Of a DNA stretch of 64,000 nt, positions 28,663 through 36,734 are shown in pieces. The DNA is from FEN-299 sp963727765 (GTDB lineage Bacteria > Acidobacteriota > Vicinamibacteria > Vicinamibacterales > Fen-181). A model generated the notes under the pieces. That model was not told the DNA's origin and made no database searches. It saw nothing but the letters and a program-made list of their open reading frames with translations. A program made the position numbers and the translations under genes. The stretch's first letter is position 1, and every line of letters starts with the position of its first letter. The stretch lies in the NCBI GenBank assembly GCA_963727765.1, contig CAVSGZ010000007.1:650073-714072 (forward strand), read 5' to 3'.

Positions 28663-30990
28663 TTGGCTGCTGGTTCGACCTTTTCCCGGCGCGTGAGCGA
28701 GTTCCTGGGCGTGGTCCTGTTCGCGGCCGCGCTCATCTGGCTCATCGCGCTGGTCACCTACGAGCCGACCGACCCGACCTGGTTCTTCAATGCCGGGGCG
28801 CAGGGGGCGCCGGCGAACTTCATCGGACGCGTCGGTGCGTTTCTCGCGGAACTCTCGTACCAGCTCTGCGGTTACGCGGCGTTCCTCTGGCCGGTCGTGC
28901 TTGGTGTTGCCGGCTGGAGCCTGTTCTGGTGCCGGCCGATCGACGCGAAGTACACGAAGCTGGTCGGCGCGGCGCTGCTCTTCGCCTGCTTCAGCGCGCT
29001 GCTGACGCTCGCGCTGGGCAAGGTGAGCTTCGCCAACGGGGCGGGCGGCTACCTTGGCTTGGTGCTGGCCAGGCTGCTCTCCGACTCGCTCAATAGCACC
29101 GGGTCGATCATCGTCCTGCTGACGCTTCTGCTGCTGTCGCTCATCATGACGACGCAGTTCTCGTTCGGTCGTCTCTTTGCTTCGATCTTCCAGGCGGTGG
29201 CCTCCTGGTGGACCGCGCTCGTGGCGCGGGCCAGGGAGCGCCGGGACGCGAAGCGCAAGGAAAAGCAGCGGCAGGAGATCGTGAGGAAGCACACGGCCCG
29301 CAACCCCGAGGAAGCCCGGGCCGCGCAGGCGAAGACCGTTCCCGAGCGCCCGGCAGCCATCGCGAGGACCGCAGACTCGAACCAGGCGACCTCGGCCACG
29401 CGCGAGCCGGCTCCGGCAGAAGCGAGGCGCACGACTCCCCAGATCGCCAAGCCCTCGGCGGCCCAGAAACGGCCCGAGAAGGCGCCCGCGCCGATCCCCG
29501 GCGACTTCGAATCCCGCACCCCCGCCGAAAAGAAGCGCGAGGGGTTCATGCTGCCGCCGCTGACGCTGCTCGACTCCCCGAAGACCGAGTTCAAGATCGA
29601 CGAGCGCGAGTTGATGGACTCGGCGCGGCTGCTCGAAGAGAAGTGCCACGAGTTCTCCGTCGCCGGTTCGGTGGTGCAGATCCATCCCGGCCCCGTGGTG
29701 ACGACGTTCGAGTTCAAGCCGGACGCCGGCGTCAAGTACGCGAAGGTGACAGGGCTCGCCGACGATCTGTCGCTCGCCCTCAAGGCCGAGTCGGTGCTGA
29801 TCGAGCGGATCCCGGGCAAGTCGACGGTCGGCATCCAGATCCCGAACACCAACCGCGAGCAGATCTCGCTCAGGGACATTCTCGAGTCGGACGTCTTCCG
29901 CCGCTCGGGCTCGAAGCTCACGGTGGCGATGGGCAAGACGATCCACGGCGAGCCGTACGTCGCCGACCTGGCCGCGATGCCTCACCTGCTGGTGGCGGGT
30001 TCCACGGGCACCGGCAAGTCGGTGGCGATCAACGCCATGCTCACGAGCATCCTCTACCGCGCGACGCCGGACGACGTGCGGCTGATCATGATCGACCCGA
30101 AGCGGCTCGAACTTGGGATGTACGAGGAGATCCCGCATTTGCTGACGCCGGTGGTGGTGGATCCGAAGCAGGCGTCGAACGCGCTCGCATGGGCCGTGCG
30201 CGAGATGGAGGAGCGCTACAAGACGCTCGCGGCCGAGGGCGTGCGCAACATCGAACAGTACAACCGCAACGTGCGGCACGCGCTCGAACAGGGGCAGAAG
30301 CCCGATGCGGGCGAGGAGTTCCGTGCGCTCCCCTACATCGTGGTCGTCATCGACGAGCTCGCCGACCTGATGATGGTCGCGAGCAGCGAGGTCGAGGAGT
30401 CGATCGCGCGGCTCGCGCAGATGGCCCGTGCGGTCGGGATCCACCTGATCCTGGCCACGCAGCGGCCGTCGGTCGACGTCGTGACCGGCCTCATCAAGGC
30501 GAACCTGCCGGCGCGCGTGTCGTTCCGGCTGATGTCCAAGGTGGACTCCCGCACGATCCTCGACGGCAACGGCGCCGAGCAGCTGCTGGGCAAGGGGGAC
30601 ATGCTCTTCCTGCCGCCGGCGTCCTCGCGCCTGATTCGGCTGCACGGCCCCTACATCTCCGAGCAGGAGAGCGCGAGGCTCGCCGCGTTCCTCCGCAAGC
30701 AGGCCAAACCGGTCTACGACGAGACGATTACGTCGGAGGCGAAGCCGGGTGAGGCGGTGGAGTTCGAGAAGGACGATCTCTACGACGAGGCGGCGCGCAT
30801 CGTGATCGGATCCGGCCAGGCCTCGATTTCGTACCTGCAGCGCCGCTTGCGCATCGGCTTCAGCCGGGCGGCCCGGCTGGTCGACATGATGGAGGCCGAC
30901 GGCCTCGTGTCGCCGGCCTCGGGCAGCAAGCCGAGGGAAGTGCTCGTCGACAAGAGCTACTTCGACGAAGTGGACGACCAGTTGCGGTGA
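28663..30990 (+). CDS. ftsK: DNA translocase FtsK/SpoIIIE
   Basis: 775 residues. Four membrane helices fill residues 10-170 (GVVLFAAALIWLIALVTY, the WPVVLGVAGWSLFW helix and others). A Lys/Arg/Ala-rich linker follows (about 180-290), then the RecA-like motor with LLVAGSTGTGKSVAINAML as Walker A, YIVVVIDELADLMMV as Walker B and LATQRPSVDVVTGLIKANLP. A C-terminal gamma winged helix comes last (SISYLQRRLRIGFSRAARLVDMM), which reads KOPS-type sequences. FtsK pumps chromosome termini through the division septum. The start is a TTG at 28663, 3 nt after the rnj stop; a GTG at 28693 is an alternative. Confidence 0.95.
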   Translation: MAAGSTFSRRVSEFLGVVLFAAALIWLIALVTYEPTDPTWFFNAGAQGAPANFIGRVGAFLAELSYQLCGYAAFLWPVVLGVAGWSLFWCRPIDAKYTKLVGAALLFACFSALLTLALGKVSFANGAGGYLGLVLARLLSDSLNSTGSIIVLLTLLLLSLIMTTQFSFGRLFASIFQAVASWWTALVARARERRDAKRKEKQRQEIVRKHTARNPEEARAAQAKTVPERPAAIARTADSNQATSATREPAPAEARRTTPQIAKPSAAQKRPEKAPAPIPGDFESRTPAEKKREGFMLPPLTLLDSPKTEFKIDERELMDSARLLEEKCHEFSVAGSVVQIHPGPVVTTFEFKPDAGVKYAKVTGLADDLSLALKAESVLIERIPGKSTVGIQIPNTNREQISLRDILESDVFRRSGSKLTVAMGKTIHGEPYVADLAAMPHLLVAGSTGTGKSVAINAMLTSILYRATPDDVRLIMIDPKRLELGMYEEIPHLLTPVVVDPKQASNALAWAVREMEERYKTLAAEGVRNIEQYNRNVRHALEQGQKPDAGEEFRALPYIVVVIDELADLMMVASSEVEESIARLAQMARAVGIHLILATQRPSVDVVTGLIKANLPARVSFRLMSKVDSRTILDGNGAEQLLGKGDMLFLPPASSRLIRLHGPYISEQESARLAAFLRKQAKPVYDETITSEAKPGEAVEFEKDDLYDEAARIVIGSGQASISYLQRRLRIGFSRAARLVDMMEADGLVSPASGSKPREVLVDKSYFDEVDDQLR

Positions 30991-32778
30991 TCCAGCATCT
31001 CTCGGCCGGCCTGATCGCGGCGATGCTGCTGACCTCCGGGGGCCAGGGGGGCCAGAGTCCGTCGCCGACGCCCCGCGACCTCTACGCCGCCGCGCTCGCG
31101 CGCGAGCAGGCCGTGCGCGCCCATGCCGGCACACCCGGTCCCACCCTGCAGGAATACCGCGAGGCCGTCTCGGCGTACGACGCCGTGGTAAGACAGTTCC
31201 CGCAGTCCGGCTACGTCGACAACGCGCTGTGGCAGGGCGGCACGCTGGCCAACGAGGCATTCGATCGGTTTGCGCAGCCTCGCGACCGGGCAACCGCCCG
31301 CCGGATGCTGCGTCTCCTCGTCAGCGACTACCCGGTCAGCCCCTTCGTGAAGAAGGCACGAGAGGTGCTGCAGCAGATGGACGACCGCGACGCGTCCGCC
31401 GCCCAGGCAGCCGCGCCGGCGCCGCAGGCCCCGATGAAACTCGCCGTCCTCCGGTCGATCACCAGAACGGTCATGCCGGACCGGGTTCGCGTGACGCTGG
31501 ACCTCGATGCCGCCGCCACCTACCGGAGCGAGAGAGTCGAGGACCCGCCTCGGGTCCTGGTCGATCTCAAGGAGACCCGCCCGGGCCCCGCGGTGGCCTT
31601 GGGCACGCTCTCCTACAAGGACGGCGTCGCGAGCCAGGTGAGGGTCGGGCTGCCGATCGATCACGTCACGCGCGTGGTGGTGAGCCTCGACGGCGTCAGC
31701 GGCTACCACATCTCGATGTTCGAACAGCCGTACCGGATCATCATCGATTGCGATCGCGGGAGCGCGGCGGCGGCGCGGCCGGAAACGCCCGCGGCCCCAC
31801 CCAAGCCCGCGGCCGTTGCCCGCACCGCTGATCGGCCGGCCGTCGCGCTCCTGCCGTCACGGGCCATTCAGCGGGGATCGCACGGATTGCCAGCCATCGA
31901 GTCGTTCGACGCCGCCCTGCTGCACGCGCCCGATCGGGCATCCGAACCCGTGAAGGCCACGCCGGTCGCGCCCGAACCGGTGGTCTCGGTGACCCCTCCA
32001 GCCGCGGCGGCCAAGACCGCGATCCCCCCGGCAGCGCCGATCGCCGGCGGACGGGGCCCGGTACTCGATGACGAGACAGCTGGGTCTGGGCGTTTCGAAG
32101 ATCGTCATCGATCCGGGCCACGGCGGCCACGATCCCGGCGCCCTTGGCGCCGGAATCAGCGAGGCCGAAGTCGTGCTCGATGTCGCGCTCCGCCTCGAGA
32201 CACTGCTGAAACAGGCTGGCGTCGAGGTCGTGCTCACCAGGCGAACCGACGAGTACGTGCCGCTTGAAGAGCGCCCGGCGATCGCCAAGCACGAGCAGGC
32301 CGACCTCTTCCTGTCGATTCACGCCAACGCGAGCCGCACGCGGACGGCCCACGGGGTCGAAACCTACTTCCTGAACTTCTCCACCGACCCGGCGGCCGAG
32401 GCCGTGGCCGCGCGCGAGAATGCCGCCACCAGCCGCACGATCAACGACCTGCCGGATATCCTGAAGGCCATCACGCTCAACAACAAGCTGGACGAGTCCC
32501 GCAGCTTCGCCGACCTCATCCAGAACGCCATGGCCACCCAGCTACGGGGCGCCAACAGCGCCATGAAGAGTCTCGGCGTCAAGCAGGCGCCGTTTGTCGT
32601 GCTGATCGGGGCGGACATGCCGAGCGTGCTCGTCGAGATCGCGTTCATCACCAACCCGCAGGAGGGCCGGCTGCTCAAGAGCAGCGCCTACCGCCAGAAG
32701 ATCGCGCAAGCGCTGTTCGATGCGGTGCGGGGGTATCAGAAGTCGCTGAAGAGTGAACCGGTCGCGATGCGACACTGA
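30987..32778 (+). CDS. N-acetylmuramoyl-L-alanine amidase with AMIN domain, frame broken near 32060
   Basis: The GTG at 30987 overlaps the ftsK stop. The product starts with a hydrophobic leader, then a TPR-like helical part (YAAALAREQAVRAHAG to VREVLQQMDDRD) and an AMIN domain (RVRVTLDLDAAATY, VRVGLPIDHVTRVVV) that targets septal murein. After a Pro/Ala linker, one extra G in a GG pair (32060-32061) breaks the frame. The restored part is an Amidase_3 catalytic domain: KIVIDPGHGGHDPGA, FLSIHANAS (zinc ligands) and VLVEIAFITNP. Span 1792 nt is 3n+1. It cuts the amide bond between MurNAc and the stem peptide in the periplasm. Its position right after ftsK fits daughter-cell separation. Confidence 0.87.
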
Positions 32779-32780
32779 AC

Positions 32781-32869
32781 GCCTGACGGCTGCTGGCGCA
32801 GGGCTGAAGCCCCGCGCTATCTGCAGATCTTGTGGAAATCCCCCGATACCGCAGGCCTTGAGGCCTGCG
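32781..32869. repeat. REP-like palindromes with heptad-register flank
   Basis: After the amidase stop come 7-nt units (GCCTGAC, GGCTGCT, GGCGCAG) that run into GCGCAGGGCTGAAGCCCCGC (32796-32815), a one-mismatch copy of the 13041 palindrome. A second hairpin, CGCAGGCCTTGAGGCCTGCG, follows at 32850-32869. Confidence 0.65.
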
Positions 32870-32910
32870 CCCACAACCGCCTGCTGACCGGCCCGTGGCG
32901 CAAACCGGCG

Positions 32911-32919
32911 TGGTACAAT
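32911..32919 (+). promoter_or_regulatory. Extended -10 promoter of the small membrane protein
   Basis: TGG-TACAAT gives an extended -10 (TGn-TACAAT, hexamer 32914-32919) without a clear -35. The likely transcription start is 32926, the first base of the GTG codon. Confidence 0.55.
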
Positions 32920-32925
32920 CTGACC

Positions 32926-33177
32926 GTGCTGTTCGCCCAGCCTGCCCCGCCGCTAACGCCGATTATCGTGAAGATGATCGACAAGCCCACCAAGGAAATC
33001 AGCATGGCCGACATCCTGATGGGCTCGGCCGGGATCACCGTTCTCTTCCTCGTCGGCGCCGCCCTGCTCGGCTTCGCGCTGGGCGGGCTGTTCATCCTCT
33101 TCCGCCGCCGGCAGGCCCGGCGTGAGGCCGACCACGCATCCAGCGAGGCGTTCCAGCTTACACAACCTCCCCGCTGA
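32926..33177 (+). CDS. Small single-pass membrane protein, unknown function
   Basis: 83 residues if read from the GTG at 32926; an ATG at 32974 is the alternative. One membrane helix, ITVLFLVGAALLGFALGGLFILF, is followed by a very basic RRRQARREAD stretch, so the tail is cytoplasmic. The start at 32926 would give a leaderless mRNA because the extended -10 lies 6 nt before it. The gene is convergent with the bactofilin-like gene and the two 3' ends overlap by 20 bp (33158-33177). I do not recognise the family. Confidence 0.65.
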   Translation: MLFAQPAPPLTPIIVKMIDKPTKEISMADILMGSAGITVLFLVGAALLGFALGGLFILFRRRQARREADHASSEAFQLTQPPR

Positions 33178-34588
33178 CGGGCGGCTCGGGCGCGGCTGAC
33201 GGCTCCGGCGCCGCCGGTGGCGGCGCCGGCAGCGCGCCGTAGCGGCCCAAGCGCGTGAGCAGCGCGCCGCCGAGGCCCAGCGTCCACGCCGCATATTCGA
33301 TCAGGACGCCCACGACGATCAGGGCGACGGCCGTGGCCATCAGCGGTCCGCCGCCCAGACCGACGATCCGCCCGAGCAGCGTGAGGCTCCAGATGACGGC
33401 CAGCCCGACCACGAGCATGGTGAGCGTGCCCGCCTCGGTCGCCGCTCCCCGGCGCCAGACGAGCCGCGCCAGGCCGCACGCGGCACCGGTGAACCCGAGC
33501 AGCAGCGCGACGAAGAAAGCCAGCACAACGAACGGGACGAGGATGAGCAGCGGGATCCCGATGATCGACACGGCGAGCACGACGACGAGCAGCACGAGCA
33601 GCGGGATGAAGAAGAGCTGCGCCAGCAACCCGACCACCGCGGACTTCCACGGTTGAGTCGTCACGGCATGTTCCACCCGCCGCACGCCGCGCGGAGCGAT
33701 CAGCACGACCAGCGCGGCCAGCAGGCCGAAGATCGCCATCCGCACCATCGTGCCGAACAGCCTGAACGCCGGCCACACGCCGCCGTCGAACCATGGCATC
33801 CCATGAAGGTTCCACCTCGGCCGGACGTTGACCGCGGGAAACGAGACCGCCACCTCGTTCAGGCGGCCGCTGACCATTGCCCCTGGATCGCGGTCGATTG
33901 TGCCGCCGACGGTGGTCACATCGCCCTGCACCTCGGCGTGAGGCCCGAGTCGCACGCTGCCGCCGACCGCCACCACGTCGTCACGAACACGGCCATCCAC
34001 CTTGATCGACCCGCCAACGGCGACCACGGCCCCGTTCACCTGTTCGTCCTTGTCGACCGTGATGTCGCCGAGTATGCGAACCCTGGCGTCGTACTGCCGG
34101 CGGAACGCCCGCTCGGGCAGAGGTGTTGCCAAGGGCTCGGGCTGTTCGGGAGGCGACGGCGGCTGCGACGGCGCGATCTCGGGACCGCCCGCGCCGGCCG
34201 GCTGTCCGGGGCTGGAGGGCAGCAGGATCCGCTGTTGTGTCGGCAGGTCGAAATAGGACAACTGCAGGATGGTCTCGCCGTCGCGACCGAGCCGATCGCG
34301 GATCTCGCCGCCTGTGACGACACGGCCATTGATGGCGATGGTTCCGTCCCGAATCTCGATGCTGTCGACACCATCGGTCTTCGCCAGCGGAACCAGGACG
34401 ATGCCGTTCTGGATCGAGAGCGCCCGGTAACGCGCCAGCACGGTGTCCCGCGCCTTCTGTTCGACCGCGTTCAGACGCGCCGGTGTCGAGGATGACGTCT
34501 GCTCGGCCAGCACCACGGCGGCCGAACCCAGTAGGCAGGCCATCGCAAGGACGATGGCGCGCGTGCGGAGGCGATATGGACCGAGCAT
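33158..34588 (-). CDS. Exported bactofilin-like/multi-pass membrane protein
   Basis: 476 residues from the ATG at 34588, with a signal sequence (LRTRAIVLAMACLLGSAAVVLA). After a Pro-rich linker there are three or four short beta-helix turns, NGAVVAVGGSIKVDGRV, RDDVVAVGGSVRLGPHA, EVQGDVTTVGGTIDRDPGA, like those of bactofilins and polymer-forming proteins. The C-terminal half has about six membrane helices (MAIFGLLAALVVLIAP onward). It could link an extracytoplasmic beta-helix to the membrane; the function is not known. Its start overlaps the stop of the anti-sigma-like gene by one base (TGATG), so it is translated with the second ECF module and may be a target or partner of it. Confidence 0.72.
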   Translation of the reverse strand: MLGPYRLRTRAIVLAMACLLGSAAVVLAEQTSSSTPARLNAVEQKARDTVLARYRALSIQNGIVLVPLAKTDGVDSIEIRDGTIAINGRVVTGGEIRDRLGRDGETILQLSYFDLPTQQRILLPSSPGQPAGAGGPEIAPSQPPSPPEQPEPLATPLPERAFRRQYDARVRILGDITVDKDEQVNGAVVAVGGSIKVDGRVRDDVVAVGGSVRLGPHAEVQGDVTTVGGTIDRDPGAMVSGRLNEVAVSFPAVNVRPRWNLHGMPWFDGGVWPAFRLFGTMVRMAIFGLLAALVVLIAPRGVRRVEHAVTTQPWKSAVVGLLAQLFFIPLLVLLVVVLAVSIIGIPLLILVPFVVLAFFVALLLGFTGAACGLARLVWRRGAATEAGTLTMLVVGLAVIWSLTLLGRIVGLGGGPLMATAVALIVVGVLIEYAAWTLGLGGALLTRLGRYGALPAPPPAAPEPSAAPEPPVSGEVV

Positions 34589-35121
34589 CAGAACCTCTCT
34601 TCCCTCGCAGTCAGCATGTGGGTGAGACCGGCGAACGCCCCCGCGGCGAGGGCGAGATTGATGAGGATCACGAGCGCGACAGTTCGGGTGGCGGTCACAG
34701 CCGCGGCCGCCTGACCGATGCTGACCGCCACCGGCCAGGCCGTGGCGCAGCCGTGCCACGCGAAGGAAGCGGCCGCCAGCGCGCCGTGGCCGACGGCGGC
34801 CAGTGCCGTGACGGCCGCTCCGACGGTGATGAACTGCCCGATGGTGACCAGGGCCGCCGCGGCGCCGAGCACCAGCATCGCGACGCCGACCGTGCCGCGG
34901 ACCCACCAGGACGCCAGCATGGCGGCGACCAGACGCGTCCACCGCGAGTCCGCCGGCCGCGCCGTGGCGGCCAGAATTCGCGCGGAGAGCCCGGTGGGAA
35001 CATCCGACATCGGCAGCCAGGCGGATGCCACGGCCGCGAAAGTCGCGTCAGCGGCGTCCCAGTCGCCGCCCGACTCCTCGGCTGCCATCCACCGCCGCAG
35101 GTCCTCGTGCCTCTCGGTCAT
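34588..35121 (-). CDS. Putative membrane anti-sigma factor
   Basis: 177 residues from the ATG at 35121 (MTERHEDLRRWMAAEESGGD). The N-terminal 60 residues are a soluble acidic helical region without a visible zinc motif. Four membrane-like segments follow (LVAAMLASWWVRGTVGVAMLVL, ALVTIGQFITVGAAVTALAAV and two more). The position right after an ECF sigma gene, 22 nt from its stop, and the short cytoplasmic N domain suggest an anti-sigma factor. I do not see an HxxxCxxC motif, so it is not the zf-HC2 type. The call rests on context. Confidence 0.6.
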   Translation of the reverse strand: MTERHEDLRRWMAAEESGGDWDAADATFAAVASAWLPMSDVPTGLSARILAATARPADSRWTRLVAAMLASWWVRGTVGVAMLVLGAAAALVTIGQFITVGAAVTALAAVGHGALAAASFAWHGCATAWPVAVSIGQAAAAVTATRTVALVILINLALAAGAFAGLTHMLTAREERF

Positions 35122-35143
35122 GCCAGTGCTCTCTCGTGTGTTC

Positions 35144-35770
35144 CTACGCACGGCGCCCCTCGCGGGTTGCAGGTGATGGGCTCCCCTGCCCGCCGACGCC
35201 GGGTCCGAGTCCTTGCTGACGCAGGAACCCGGCCATTTCCCCGCGCGCCCGGTGGAGGTGGCTCTTGACCGTGCCGACGGGCCACCCGGTAATCTCCGCG
35301 ATTCCCTCGTAGCTCAGTTCCTCGTGGTAACGCAGTACCACCACCTGCCGGTACTCCGGCCGCAGCCGGTTCATCGCGGCCTCGAGCAGCCGACCGACAT
35401 CCGCGCGCTCGACCTGCTCCACGGCGGAGCTGCTGTTGGGGTCGATGAGCCATCCATTGGCGCCTCCCGTTCCCCCCTCGTCGGTCTCGTCGAGCGACAC
35501 TTCCTGCGGCCCCCGCCGGCGCAGGGCATCGATGGCCGCGTTCTGGGCGATCTTCAGGACCCAGTTCGAGAACTTGTAGGCTGGGTCGAACGAACGAAGG
35601 CGCGTGAACGCCTTGAGAAAGGTGTCCTGCGTCAGTTCCTCGGCGACCGCCGGGTTGCGGAGCATCCGGACGAGGAGGTTGTAGACACGGCGCTCGTGGC
35701 GGACCACGAGCGCGCGAAACGCCTCTTCCGACCCGGCCAGGGCCTGTTCGACCAGTTGAAGGTCAGTCAC
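35144..35770 (-). CDS. ECF (RpoE-like) RNA polymerase sigma factor
   Basis: 208 residues from the GTG at 35770 (VTDLQLVEQALAGSEEAF); a longer in-frame start lies at 35836. Region 2: RRVYNLLVRMLRNPAVAEELTQDTFLKAF, and FSNWVLKIAQNAAIDALRRRG. Region 4: LRPEYRQVVVLRYHEELSYEGIAEIT and VGTVKSHLHRARGEM. The C-terminal 25 residues are Gly/Pro-rich. It heads a three-gene minus-strand operon with a membrane anti-sigma-like protein and a bactofilin-like protein, so it probably controls an envelope function. No clear Shine-Dalgarno is seen at either start. Confidence 0.9.
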   Translation of the reverse strand: MTDLQLVEQALAGSEEAFRALVVRHERRVYNLLVRMLRNPAVAEELTQDTFLKAFTRLRSFDPAYKFSNWVLKIAQNAAIDALRRRGPQEVSLDETDEGGTGGANGWLIDPNSSSAVEQVERADVGRLLEAAMNRLRPEYRQVVVLRYHEELSYEGIAEITGWPVGTVKSHLHRARGEMAGFLRQQGLGPGVGGQGSPSPATREGRRA

Positions 35771-35943
35771 AGTCAGGATGCGGTTCGGACGGTTCCGGAC
35801 AGTTGACAGAAGGGGCGCTAGCCGACCCGCGCTCACCCACGGCCGCCCGCGTCCGCGCGGCCGTCGGCTGCGAGCGCTTGCCGGCCTGCGTCACGTTCAC
35901 TCGGCGAACATCTCCTTCGCCTGTTGAGGCCTGCCTGACGTCC

Positions 35944-36009
35944 CCGAATGAGCCGCGCGCCGTTCTGACTAACCCACGCGCAGACGGGCGGCGCGCCGGC
36001 TCTATTCGG
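35944..36009. repeat. Long imperfect inverted repeat after brnA
   Basis: CCGAATGAGCCGCGCGCCG (35944-35962) pairs with CGGCGCGCCGGCTCTATTCGG (35989-36009) with two single-base bulges, around a 26-nt loop. It starts 3 nt past the brnA stop codon on the minus strand. It may be a terminator-like or recombination-related hairpin; there is no T-tract. Confidence 0.6.
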
Positions 36010-36012
36010 CTG

Positions 36013-36279
36013 TTAGCCCGCCTTCTTCCGGATCCGCGACCCTGAGGTCCTACCTGCTTCGGGCGGAAACGCCGCGATGACCGATCGCAGCAAGTCGTTG
36101 ACGGCCTTCGACGAGGTGAAGACCTGAGCCACGTCCGGGTCGAGCACGACCGTGGCCGTGCTGTCGCTGAATCGGCTGGCAAAACGGTTTGGTCGCGCTC
36201 GCGAATAGTCGAATCGGTATTCGGGCCGCGTTTCGCGGACCTCTGAGGGCTGTGCTGTTCTAGCCTTCGGCTTGCTCAT
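36013..36279 (-). CDS. brnA: BrnA-type antitoxin
   Basis: 88 residues from the ATG at 36279 (MSKPKARTAQPSE). The fold signature is the ribbon-helix-helix tail typical of BrnA: FASRFSDSTATVVLDPDVAQVFTSSKAVNDLLRSVIAAF. BrnA binds and neutralises the BrnT RNase and represses the operon. The gene is second in the pair, overlapping brnT by 20 nt (36260-36279), which is the usual brnT-brnA order. The stop codon TAA lies inside the 10-bp inverted repeat that flanks the module. Confidence 0.85.
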   Translation of the reverse strand: MSKPKARTAQPSEVRETRPEYRFDYSRARPNRFASRFSDSTATVVLDPDVAQVFTSSKAVNDLLRSVIAAFPPEAGRTSGSRIRKKAG

Positions 36280-36544
36280 AGTCGTTGCGTTCCTGGCGCG
36301 TGGCCAGCCGCGCGCTGATGATGCGAATCCGTCCCGATCGCTCAGTGTACGCCACGAGCACCAGCCGATGCCTGGCCGAGTGGTCGATGATGAGTTCCCG
36401 TCGTTCGGTGTCGGAATGATCCGGACCGTCGAAGATCCTGGCATGCGGATCGGCGAAGACTGTCAGCCCTTCGTCGAAGCGCACCCCGTGCTTGGTGACG
36501 TGCTCTTCGGCCTTCGAGGCGTCCCATTCGAATTCGATCGCCAT
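36260..36544 (-). CDS. brnT: BrnT-type ribonuclease toxin
   Basis: 94 residues from the ATG at 36544. The BrnT family pattern is clear: IEFEWDASKAEEHVTKHGVRFDEG at the start, the EGLTVFADPHARIF strand, ERRELIIDHSARHRLVLVAYTERSG, and RIRIISARLATRQERNDYE at the end. BrnT is a RelE-fold RNase that halts translation when freed from BrnA. It is the first gene of the two-gene operon and lies about 190 bp downstream of the MEMO1-family gene on the same strand. Confidence 0.9.
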   Translation of the reverse strand: MAIEFEWDASKAEEHVTKHGVRFDEGLTVFADPHARIFDGPDHSDTERRELIIDHSARHRLVLVAYTERSGRIRIISARLATRQERNDYEQAEG

Positions 36545-36734
36545 TAAGCACTCGGGAGCCTACCACGACTTGCCGCGTGCACGAGGTTCGACGGGCTAAC
36601 ATCGTTTTGGTGGAACGCCGGGTGTCGTTCGTTCGAAGCGCCGAGACCTGATCCGGCTGACCGCCCACGTCAGAGAGACGCCGGCATTCTCCCGCTGTTG
36701 GACGGCCGGACCCCGAGCAACAGGGCGATACCGG

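Larger units (their letters stand above)
36011..36601. repeat. 10-bp inverted repeats flanking the brnTA module
   Basis: TGTTAGCCCG at 36011-36020 and its exact inverse CGGGCTAACA at 36592-36601 bracket brnA and brnT with 571 bp between. One copy overlaps the brnA stop codon; the other is 48 bp upstream of the brnT start. Confidence 0.6.

Noticed and set aside
26710..31293. Very long minus-strand open frame (about 1500 codons) opposite rnj and ftsK
   Set aside because: It has His/Arg/Asp-rich composition typical of the antisense frame of high-GC genes and no motif; the plus strand carries intact RNase J and FtsK.
35940..36720. attC site of an integron cassette around brnTA
   Set aside because: The 7-nt outer boxes (GTTAGCC, GTTAGTC) do not fit the GTTRRRY rule exactly, the pairing and spacing of inner L boxes do not work, and no IntI-type integrase is nearby. 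I kept only the inverted repeat itself.
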